Of a stretch of DNA of 6,640 nt, positions 1 to 6,450 are shown piece after piece (the first letter of the stretch is position 1; the number at the start of each line of letters is the position of its first letter). A program made the translations under genes and the position numbers. The stretch is from an uncultured Lachnospiraceae bacterium (GTDB taxonomy: Bacteria > Bacillota > Clostridia > Lachnospirales > Lachnospiraceae): positions 1 through 6,640 of the forward strand of contig CADBTO010000047.1 of the NCBI GenBank assembly GCA_902797565.1. The letters run 5' to 3'. Under the pieces are notes generated by a model that was not told the origin of the DNA, searched no databases, and worked only from the letters and a program-made list of their open reading frames with translations.

Positions 1-351
1 CGCGCTGACATGATACCAGCTCTGGGATGCCCTGTTTTTACAGCGGGCCGGAAGGAGCGCATACAAAAGCCGCGCATACAAAACCAGCATCAGGTCAAAG
101 CAGCCCACCGAAATACTAAGGAGCGCTGTTGAAACCAGATCTGCCGGCCTGCTGTCCGTATAAAGATGCCACGCCGCATCCGAAAACAGCATGGCAAGAT
201 CCAGGCAAAGCATCCATGGATACAGGGCAAGGGATCTGGCCTGTATGCCTTTCTCCCGTGGCAGGCGTTTTTGCATCGCAATCCCCCCCACCACGCAAAT
301 CCCGATGAATACTGCAGAGCAAAACTCCACCGCCGCGATTTTCTGTCCCAA
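1..351 (-). CDS. N-terminal part of a multi-pass membrane protein (TTG start, cut by window edge)
   Basis: Starting from TTG at 351, the frame is open for 117 codons to the window edge. It shows three hydrophobic segments. Residues 5-26 are a membrane helix (VFIGICVVGGIAM). Residues 41-63 are a second (LALYPWMLCLDLAMLF, followed by SDAAWHLY). Residues 71-100 are a third (DLVSTALLSISVGCFDLMLV, followed by YARLLYALL). Between the first two is a basic loop (QKRLPREKG), which suggests that loop is cytoplasmic and that the N-terminus faces outward. The pattern of short loops and helices carrying Asp and Trp recalls the multi-pass sensory input regions that precede histidine kinase or GGDEF domains in Lachnospiraceae. 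The C-terminal part is outside the window, so this is a suggestion only. The gene follows the 447-residue protein gene by 31 bases with no visible terminator or promoter between them, so read-through is likely. A shorter start at the ATG at 276 would lose the first helix and is less favoured. Confidence 0.72.
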   Translation of the reverse strand, partial: MGQKIAAVEFCSAVFIGICVVGGIAMQKRLPREKGIQARSLALYPWMLCLDLAMLFSDAAWHLYTDSRPADLVSTALLSISVGCFDLMLVLYARLLYALLPARCKNRASQSWYHVSA

Positions 352-358
352 AATGCCT

Positions 359-365
359 CTCCTTT
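359..365 (-). promoter_or_regulatory. Ribosome binding site AAAGGAG supporting a TTG start
   Basis: AAAGGAG is a near-consensus Clostridia ribosome binding site ending 7 bases before TTG at 351-349. No ATG is near it in any frame at useful spacing, so it supports TTG as the start of the following gene. Confidence 0.75.
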
Positions 366-382
366 ATGCGGTTAGCGGCCCG

Positions 383-1726
383 TCAATCATAAAACCGCTC
401 TTCACCAACTGCCCCGATATCCCCGGTCTGCATAAACAGGCGCAGCGCGATCAAAAACGCCTCAACCCGTTTTTCGAGCGCATCGATATCGAGATTCATC
501 CCCGGCATACTGCGCAGTGTCTGCAGCATCCGGTTCGCAGACCCGATCAGGGATGCCATGGACATATTCCCCCGGAAATATTTTGCAAAATCCAGGAACG
601 CCTGCTTCTCAAACTTGTCATTCAAATTGCCCGTAACCGGCGTATCCACCATAAGGATACTTTCGACCCGATTCCTTTTCCCCATCTGATAGCGCAGGTT
701 TGTGTCCCTCAGATAGATATCTGCATTCGAACCACAAAACAGCATCAAAAGCCGCAGTTCATTCTTCTGCCTCTGCGCATTCTCGCTGTATCGAAGATCG
801 CGCTTCCCGCCCCGGCTCGCCGCATCGTAGTCCACATAGCTGCCGATATCCTGCCTGGAAGATGTCTTTGCTCCGGCTGCCGTCAGGCTTGTATTATAGG
901 AAAGGTTGTTGTCCATAAAAGCCAGGGACTCAGACATCACCCCGACCTCTTCCTGGGAAAACGATACTTCTGTCTCGCTCCCTTCCTCACCCGGCCCTTC
1001 TTCCTTCCCTGTCCGTGGAAGCACGCCGCTCTCCCCTAGCCGGATTGCGTCTGCAAAAGACAGTGCTTTCCCTGTCGAAGCGCCTCTGGAAATATAGTCC
1101 TGAAGCTGCGTGACCACCTCTCCCCGCTTCTGCTGGCAAAACTTCCCCAGCGTCAGAAGATCCAGGCGCTTCATCTCTTTTTGCATCGCACCGCGGAACA
1201 GGGCTTTCTGCCCGCTGCCCTGCGACATGCATTCCTCCGCGATTTCGTCCAGTTCCTCCGCAATGCTGCTGACCGCGTCCGCACATTCTTTCCGCGCGAA
1301 CTCAGAAGACTCTGCTCCGGGTACCGTTTCCTCATTCAAGCGCCGCAGCAGCTGCCGTACCCGTGTCACAAGCGTAGATGCGATCCCATGTCCGGTAGAA
1401 ACAGACGAACTGCCTTCCGCACCAATTCCAAAGGACATCCCGTAGGACGTACCGAACGTGGTCGAAAACGGGAACCTGGTGCCTGCTTCCTGCCCGCGCA
1501 TCGGATAACGGCGGACAAAGCTTTCCAGCACAGACGGCAGATCCGCGCCATCCGGCAGGGTATAGATCCCTTCCGGGCGTTTCTGGAAATACGAACGAGA
1601 CGTCTCCGGCGGGTGTGCCTGCGCGACATCCGCTGCCTCTTTCGCGCTGTCCGCATCAACGCCCTGGCGTTTTGCCTCATCTATGGCTTCGAAGTCGTCC
1701 AGCTGTAATAGCTCATTGGTATGCAT
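383..1726 (-). CDS. Unrecognised 447-residue protein downstream of the AAA+ pair, with F/S/G-rich segment
   Basis: I do not recognise this protein. It has no signal peptide and no membrane segment, and looks soluble and largely helical. Residues 1-40 are acidic, helical and Ala-rich (NELLQLDDFEAIDEAKRQ). Residues 48-75 look ordered (RPEGIYTLPDGADLPSVLES). Residues 85-113 are low in complexity and rich in Phe, Ser, Thr and Gly (FPFSTTFGTSYGMSFG, then SSSVSTGHG). Residues 115-230 form helices with heptad-like spacing (TLVTRVRQLLRRLNEE; AVSSIAEELDEIAEEC; LDLLTLGKFCQQKRGEVVTQL). Residues 238-262 are an acidic Gly/Glu-rich linker. Residues 305-435 form a second ordered region (NELRLLMLFCGSNADIYLRD; ESILMVDTPVTG; helical end FLIALRLFMQTGDIG). 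It lies in the operon-like run behind two AAA+ ATPases, so it could be an adaptor, substrate, chaperone or particle component. In insect-active particles a tail-terminator protein (Afp16) follows the ATPase, but I see no motif tying this protein to it. Confidence 0.88.
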   Translation of the reverse strand: MHTNELLQLDDFEAIDEAKRQGVDADSAKEAADVAQAHPPETSRSYFQKRPEGIYTLPDGADLPSVLESFVRRYPMRGQEAGTRFPFSTTFGTSYGMSFGIGAEGSSSVSTGHGIASTLVTRVRQLLRRLNEETVPGAESSEFARKECADAVSSIAEELDEIAEECMSQGSGQKALFRGAMQKEMKRLDLLTLGKFCQQKRGEVVTQLQDYISRGASTGKALSFADAIRLGESGVLPRTGKEEGPGEEGSETEVSFSQEEVGVMSESLAFMDNNLSYNTSLTAAGAKTSSRQDIGSYVDYDAASRGGKRDLRYSENAQRQKNELRLLMLFCGSNADIYLRDTNLRYQMGKRNRVESILMVDTPVTGNLNDKFEKQAFLDFAKYFRGNMSMASLIGSANRMLQTLRSMPGMNLDIDALEKRVEAFLIALRLFMQTGDIGAVGEERFYD

Positions 1727-1732
1727 CGCGCC

Positions 1733-1740
1733 ACCCCCTT
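1733..1740 (-). promoter_or_regulatory. Ribosome binding site AAGGGGGT deciding the start of the 447-residue protein
   Basis: AAGGGGGT lies 6 bases before the ATG at 1726. A longer form could begin at an in-frame TTG at 1747 (giving MQKGGGAM), but that codon lies upstream of this motif and has no comparable site before it. The extra residues QKGGGA would simply be the translated ribosome binding site. The ATG is preferred. Confidence 0.7.
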
Positions 1741-1752
1741 TTTGCAAAGCCC

Positions 1753-1772
1753 CTCCGGCTATGCAGCCGGAG
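1753..1772 (-). promoter_or_regulatory. Intercistronic hairpin between second ATPase and the 447-residue protein gene
   Basis: Two bases after the ATPase stop codon there is a perfect 8-bp GC-rich stem, CTCCGGCT paired with AGCCGGAG around a 4-base GCAT loop. The transcript then reads GGGGCTTTGCAAAAAGGGGG, which has only three consecutive T residues. This is therefore not a convincing intrinsic terminator in either direction. It is more likely a partial terminator or an mRNA-processing or stabilising structure that sets the level of the downstream gene relative to the ATPases. The stem is clear; its function is an inference. Confidence 0.6.
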
Positions 1773-1774
1773 CC

Positions 1775-4066
1775 TTATTCATATAAATACACAACATACT
1801 TCCCGAATGCACCGGGATCAATGATCCGGCCCAGCTTGACAAACTCGTACCGGATTGCGCGGGTAATATCCGCAGGTGTCACCGCGTCCCCCTTTGAAAG
1901 CCCCATATAGGCCGCGGAAAGCATGATCGACTTGATATTCCCGCCGCTCAGCTCAAACTGCTGCGCCAGGAAATCGAAGTCCACATCGGAACTGATCGGG
2001 ACACTCTCCGGAAGCACATTGCGCCACAGGCGTCCGCGCACGGCAGCATCCGGCGCATCGAACCTGGCAACAAACGTGATGCGCCGCACAAATGCCGGGT
2101 CAAACTGGTGGTACAGGTTTGTGGCAAGGATCGTCAGCCCGCTGAATTCCTCGATCTTCTGCAAGAGGAACGAAGTTTCCGCATTCGCATATTTATCCTT
2201 GGAATCCGTAACCTCAGTCCGCTTCGTAAACAAGGCGTCCGCCTCATCAAAAAACAGGATGCAGTTCGACTTCTGCGCCTCGTCAAAGATCGTTGCCAGA
2301 TTCTTCTGCGTCTCCCCGATATATTTGGAAAAAATCTGGGAGACATCCACTTTGTAGAGCGGCAGGGACAATTCATTCGAGATCACCCGCGCTGCCATGG
2401 TCTTCCCTGTCCCCGGAGGCCCATAGAGCAGGATTGAAACCCCGTTTCCATAGGCATTCTTTGCCGCCACATGGTAGCGTTCGTCCAGACGGTTCCGATA
2501 GCGGTAACGGCGGCAGGCACTCTGGATGACCTTCCGTTCCTTTTCCGCAATCTCAATATCCGCCCAGCTGTATGCTGCAGGCACATAAGTGGCAAGGTTC
2601 GCAAACTGCGCCTCCCCCTGCGCATACAAAAGCGGAAGCAGGATCTCTTTTGTCAGCTGCGCTGCTCCCAGCGCCTGGCATTTCTTTGCCGCTTCCCGGC
2701 AGACAGAACGGATCCCACCGATCGAAAGGGTATAGCAGTCCGCAAGGTCTGAAAAGTCCACGTCCCTTGCATCAGCCAGTCCGCACTGCGCCGCAAAATA
2801 GTTCCACATCGCCTCACGGGTCCTGGCATTCGGCGGAGCAACCTGGAACCGGAAAAACGAATCCGCGACCGGAAGGCCATGCAGCTGCCTGCCCGATCCC
2901 CCGCTTCCATAAAAATAGACCATGCCTTCCGGAAGATAACGGCGCACTTCATCCAACAGCGCCTGCAGGCGCAGCCGCACGCCCTCCGCCTCCTCCGGAC
3001 GCCGCCACTTTCCATCTGCGATGCCGGATCCGCTGTACAGGCGCACCGCAAGGATGCCATCCCGGATCCGTGCCGCAAGCAGTGCGTCCCGAAGTGCCTG
3101 TTCCCCCGCTTCCCGCTGCGCAGCAGACTGTCCCTCGAGCAGCGGCTCCGCCGCAAACAGAAGGTTTCTGCCGATCCGCGCCGCAAAAGCTTCGAGCAGA
3201 TGCTCCGCCTCCGCTTCCTCTCGGACATCCAGATAAATCTGCACCGGTTCCAGCGGCGCATGCTCAAAGAGGCGCAGCAGCCCTTCCACTGCTTCTTCAA
3301 AAAAGACCGGCGCACCGGCCCGGGCGTCTTCACTCCCGCCTGATCCGGACGCGGCACTTACGGAATGCGCCGAATGCGCCGGGATTTTCCCCGGCCCGTC
3401 GCCCAGCAGGAAATCCCGGATCACCGGCTCCAAAACCAGCTCCTTCCGATACAGCTGTACGCCGGAAGAAGCGCTCTTTGCCCCATCGCTGTGCAAAAGC
3501 AAGGGCAGCATGCTGTCCTGATAGCCTGTCAGGTATCCCCCGATCCCGGAATCTTCCAGCCGCTCCCCCATTGCCTCCCAAAGCGCCATCGCGCCGCCCA
3601 GCGTGAACACGCCCGGCAGCTCATTCTGATTGACCAGCGGAAGAAGCCGCGCGAAACTCTGCCTTGCCTCATGCGCTGCAACCAGCATCAGCACAAATTC
3701 TTCGAATCCGGAAAGCCCCATCTGCCTGCGCAAAACCAAAAAGGGCAGGAAAACGCGGGCCTCAGCCGACACCGCTTCCCTGCCCCGAATATGCTCCCGC
3801 ATTTTTTCCAGCTCTGCCAGACAGAGCCGGTCCAACCGCCCCCGCATTCTGGCTTTGGGCGGCGTGTCATAATACAGGCTGGCCGCGGCTTCCGTCATAA
3901 CAATGCCGCGGTGGAAGGAAAGCTCTTCATCCAGCAGAAAATGCTCCAGATAGGATTCCAGGAGCGCCTCGCAAAACGTCAGGCGCTCCTCCAATGCCTC
4001 CCCGCTGTCCGCATAAGGAATCCCCGCTTGTTCTTCGCGAAAATAATCCTGATACCTGTACTGCAT
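1775..4066 (-). CDS. AAA+ ATPase of contractile-injection (Afp15-like) type, second paralogue
   Basis: Predicted 763-residue cytosolic ATPase. Its ATG lies 3 bases after the TAA of the first ATPase with no good ribosome binding site of its own, so translation is probably coupled. Residues 1-100 are helical. Residues 105-222 match the winged-helix-like family region (FLPFLVLRRQMGLSGFEEF, LVNQNEL, LVLEPVIRDFLLG). Residues 224-252 are a Ser/Gly/Ala-rich insertion. Residues 270-470 look like an AAA module without nucleotide-binding residues: no P-loop, a Walker-B-like ILAVRLYSG at 338-346, and the AAA lid wording PPNARTREAMWNYF. The C-terminal module is complete: Walker A GPPGTGKT at 549-556, Walker B LFFDEAD at 604-610 (Asp607, Glu608), sensor 1 LATN at 647-650, arginines 661-662, and SGGNIKS at 707-713. 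It ends with IRYEFVKLG, matching IKYEFVKVG in the first paralogue. Likely role: ATP-driven remodelling or assembly of a phage-tail-like particle, perhaps in a mixed ring with its neighbour. Overall composition is more Ala/Arg/Leu-rich than the first paralogue. Confidence 0.93.
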   Translation of the reverse strand: MQYRYQDYFREEQAGIPYADSGEALEERLTFCEALLESYLEHFLLDEELSFHRGIVMTEAAASLYYDTPPKARMRGRLDRLCLAELEKMREHIRGREAVSAEARVFLPFLVLRRQMGLSGFEEFVLMLVAAHEARQSFARLLPLVNQNELPGVFTLGGAMALWEAMGERLEDSGIGGYLTGYQDSMLPLLLHSDGAKSASSGVQLYRKELVLEPVIRDFLLGDGPGKIPAHSAHSVSAASGSGGSEDARAGAPVFFEEAVEGLLRLFEHAPLEPVQIYLDVREEAEAEHLLEAFAARIGRNLLFAAEPLLEGQSAAQREAGEQALRDALLAARIRDGILAVRLYSGSGIADGKWRRPEEAEGVRLRLQALLDEVRRYLPEGMVYFYGSGGSGRQLHGLPVADSFFRFQVAPPNARTREAMWNYFAAQCGLADARDVDFSDLADCYTLSIGGIRSVCREAAKKCQALGAAQLTKEILLPLLYAQGEAQFANLATYVPAAYSWADIEIAEKERKVIQSACRRYRYRNRLDERYHVAAKNAYGNGVSILLYGPPGTGKTMAARVISNELSLPLYKVDVSQIFSKYIGETQKNLATIFDEAQKSNCILFFDEADALFTKRTEVTDSKDKYANAETSFLLQKIEEFSGLTILATNLYHQFDPAFVRRITFVARFDAPDAAVRGRLWRNVLPESVPISSDVDFDFLAQQFELSGGNIKSIMLSAAYMGLSKGDAVTPADITRAIRYEFVKLGRIIDPGAFGKYVVYLYE

Positions 4067-4069
4067 CTT

Positions 4070-6445
4070 TTACGCCAGCCCCACTTCTTCCGCATAAGGC
4101 TCGAAATCCGCCTTCGTAAAGACCTTCCCGACCTTCACGAACTCGTACTTGATCGCCATCAGGTAGTGGCGCATGCACACCTTCCCGTTCGCGGTCTCAT
4201 ACTCCGCTGCCAGGAAGGCCGCGTTCAGGACACAGTTCTTGATATTACCACCTGCAAACTCGTACTTTTCTGCAATAAAGCGGAAGTCCACATCCTCGTC
4301 GAGCGGCGTGGTCTTGGGCACCGTTGTTTTCCAAAGCATCTCGCGCGTGTCCGCGTTCGGGAACTGGAATTCCACGATGTATTTCATCCGGCGGAAGAAC
4401 GCCGGGTCAATGTTGTGCTTGTAGTTCGTCGCCAGCACGCAGACCCCGTCGTATGCCTCCATCTCCTGGAGCAGGAGCGCGGTCTTGTTGTTTGCAGACG
4501 CCTGGTTGCTGCCGCCGTCATCAGAACGCTTCGCGAAGATCGTATCGCACTCGTCGAAGAACAGGACGACATTACACTTCTTTGCCTCCCGGAAGATCAT
4601 GGACAGGGATTTTTCTGTTTCACCGACGTATTTGTCCACGACCTTGGAGATATCCACACGGTACAGCTCCAGATGCAGCTCGTGCGCGAGCACCTGCGCC
4701 ATCATGGATTTACCAGTACCAGGTGCACCGAACAGCAGTACTGTAAGTCCCCGGCCATACGGGTATTTCCGCATGTAGTTCCAGTCTTCATAGACCTGTT
4801 TCTTGTTGTTCATCTGCTCGATCGCATGCCCGATCGCCTCACGCTGGTCCGCGTTCATGACGATATCTTCAAAGCCGAACTTCGCCTCGACACGCGTCGC
4901 TTTCTGGGAAAGTTCGGAAGACATCTGGGCATTGCAGCTTTTGAACAGGATGGCACGGCTGATCTTCTCCGCGCGGTCCATGACCGAAAGGGACCTTGCA
5001 TACCGCACCGCGTCCCGGATCTTCCCCGGCGTGAACAGGAATTTCGTGGACATCTCGAAGAGATCCACGTCATCATCATAGACATAGCCTTTGGAATAGT
5101 AGTTCCAGCAGGCCACGCGCCCGTCAATATCCGGTGCCGGCAGATCCAGGAGCGTGATCTGCTCCTTCGTGATCTCTTTGAAATTGATGCTCTCTTTGGA
5201 GTTTGCAAACACCGTAAAGCCCATTTCCGAAAGCTTTGCGAAGAAGAGATCCATATAGCCAAAGAATTTCTCTTTCTCCTCCTCCCGGTACTGCAGCTCT
5301 TCCAGTACACAGCAGCCATCCGTCAGGATGCACTCCCGCGTCACCGCCCAGATCGCCTTTTCCACGAAGGAATAATCATAGACGAACAGCTTCTTGCAGT
5401 TGACCGAAATCGCACGCAGCCCCCGCTCCTGGCAGAAGGTACGCACAAAGAACTTCCTGCCGGATCCATCGTCGCCGCAGTATGAAAACAGCCGGCTGCC
5501 TTCGTCATAGGCAACACGCATGGCTTCAAGCACGTTGTCATTGCAGAGGATCTCGTCCAGCGGTTCCCCTTCCTTTGTCAGCATCCGCATGAACCGGATA
5601 TAGTTTTCATCCAGGCGCATCGGGTGACGGCCGAACAGGTAGTCAATCAGCCGCTTGTCCGGAGAAACCACCGTTGAAAACGGCATGGAGCCGATCACCT
5701 GCAGATCCATGATCGGCAGCAGCTGCTCCAGGCAGGTGGACATATCCCCATATGCGGATGTGATAGAGAACCTTGAACCGAAATAAAGCCTCGCCGCCGA
5801 TTCGATCGTCGGTGAGGATAGACCCCCGTTCTCATTGATGATCTGGAATACCCCGGCATAGTCCGTCTGCGTGGAAGACAGGATGCCGCAGGCAAAACAA
5901 AAGACTGTAAATGGTTCAAATTCTCTTTTGGCGCACAGTTCATGGAACGGCAGGTGCACCCCCGCTTCCACACTTGCCTGCGCACGCTCCTCGATTGCCT
6001 TGATCCGCTCCTCTACAGACCTTCCGCGTTCCTGCTGCAGATGCGAAGAAACCGCAGGTGCTGCAGCCCCACCGTCCGATGGTTCATCCAGCCCGAAGTC
6101 ATCATCTGCATCACCACCGGAAAAACTGCCAAGAAGCGCTGCCAGTTCATCATCGAACCCTTCCTCTTCTTCTCCTCCGGTATCCCATGCGTCTTCTTCC
6201 ACGTCCTCTTCCACTGCATCTTCCGTCCCGCCGGAATAGTTCTGCGCGAAAGAAACCAGCTTGTCTTTTGTGACATCGCTTGCCACTTCCAGGTCTGGAT
6301 AAAGAACATTCTTATATCCGCCCTGCCCGCTGGCAAAAACGGTCTTCATCCGCTCCAGATATTCATCGAGCGCAGTATTCACACAGTCAAAGATATTGCG
6401 CATATACGCGTCATAATCCGCGAATTGTTCTTGTACTAATTGCAT
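4070..6445 (-). CDS. AAA+ ATPase of contractile-injection (Afp15-like) type, first paralogue
   Basis: Predicted 791-residue cytosolic ATPase; numbering is from the ATG at 6445. Residues 1-70 are a helical N-terminal region. Residues 74-127 form an acidic, Gly/Asp/Glu-rich, probably disordered linker (VEEDVEEDAW, GGEEEEGFDDE). Residues 144-280 match the winged-helix-like region of the family (HLPFHELCAKREFEPF, INENGG, then PDKRLIDYLFG). A degenerate AAA-like module follows: CGDDGSGRKFF at 323-333 resembles a P-loop whose Lys-Ser/Thr is replaced by Arg-Lys, and CCVLEEL at 378-384 replaces Walker B. The C-terminal module is complete: Walker A GAPGTGKS at 573-580, Walker B LFFDEC at 628-633 with Asp631 and Glu632, sensor 1 LATN at 671-674, paired arginines 685-686, and GGNIKN at 732-737, where Lys replaces the usual sensor-2 Arg. 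By family analogy it is a hexameric ATP-driven remodeller acting in assembly or loading of a phage-tail-like particle. The AAA+ call is near certain; the contractile-injection assignment is an inference from domain order. It sits just upstream of its paralogue and is rich in cysteine (about 19), as in cytosolic proteins of anaerobes. Confidence 0.93.
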   Translation of the reverse strand: MQLVQEQFADYDAYMRNIFDCVNTALDEYLERMKTVFASGQGGYKNVLYPDLEVASDVTKDKLVSFAQNYSGGTEDAVEEDVEEDAWDTGGEEEEGFDDELAALLGSFSGGDADDDFGLDEPSDGGAAAPAVSSHLQQERGRSVEERIKAIEERAQASVEAGVHLPFHELCAKREFEPFTVFCFACGILSSTQTDYAGVFQIINENGGLSSPTIESAARLYFGSRFSITSAYGDMSTCLEQLLPIMDLQVIGSMPFSTVVSPDKRLIDYLFGRHPMRLDENYIRFMRMLTKEGEPLDEILCNDNVLEAMRVAYDEGSRLFSYCGDDGSGRKFFVRTFCQERGLRAISVNCKKLFVYDYSFVEKAIWAVTRECILTDGCCVLEELQYREEEKEKFFGYMDLFFAKLSEMGFTVFANSKESINFKEITKEQITLLDLPAPDIDGRVACWNYYSKGYVYDDDVDLFEMSTKFLFTPGKIRDAVRYARSLSVMDRAEKISRAILFKSCNAQMSSELSQKATRVEAKFGFEDIVMNADQREAIGHAIEQMNNKKQVYEDWNYMRKYPYGRGLTVLLFGAPGTGKSMMAQVLAHELHLELYRVDISKVVDKYVGETEKSLSMIFREAKKCNVVLFFDECDTIFAKRSDDGGSNQASANNKTALLLQEMEAYDGVCVLATNYKHNIDPAFFRRMKYIVEFQFPNADTREMLWKTTVPKTTPLDEDVDFRFIAEKYEFAGGNIKNCVLNAAFLAAEYETANGKVCMRHYLMAIKYEFVKVGKVFTKADFEPYAEEVGLA

Positions 6446-6450
6446 TGGCA

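Noticed and set aside
57..83. Direct repeat GCGCATACAAAA, two copies 15 bases apart, with a similar word near 2620
   Set aside because: The copies encode Leu-Tyr-Ala repeats in the third membrane helix (LYARLLYALL) and LLYAQ in the ATPase. Shared codon use explains them; no operator or attachment site is implied.
116..322. Short minus-strand frames of 63-68 codons over the membrane gene
   Set aside because: They are out of frame with the TTG-initiated frame, which has a strong ribosome binding site and clear membrane helices. The alternatives have neither.
191..1039. Plus-strand open frame of 282 codons
   Set aside because: It runs antisense across the end of the 447-residue gene and the start of the membrane gene. 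Both minus-strand genes have good ribosome binding sites; this frame has none and its translation looks arbitrary.
1727..1747. TTG start at 1747 for the 447-residue protein
   Set aside because: The codon lies upstream of the AAGGGGGT site that serves the ATG at 1726, and the extra residues are only the translated ribosome binding site.
1753..1772. Hairpin as a true intrinsic terminator
   Set aside because: The stem is strong, but the following sequence has no run of T residues beyond three on the minus strand and none on the plus strand.
2572..3606. Plus-strand open frame of 344 codons
   Set aside because: It is Pro/Ala/Arg-rich and lies antisense to the second ATPase, whose frame is secured by motifs on both sides. 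It is a compositional shadow.
3365..5485. Plus-strand open frame of 706 codons spanning both ATPase genes
   Set aside because: It lies antisense to two genes with complete AAA+ motifs and crosses their junction. Its translation is rich in His, Arg, Pro and Leu with no domain, as expected for a shadow of GC-rich coding sequence.
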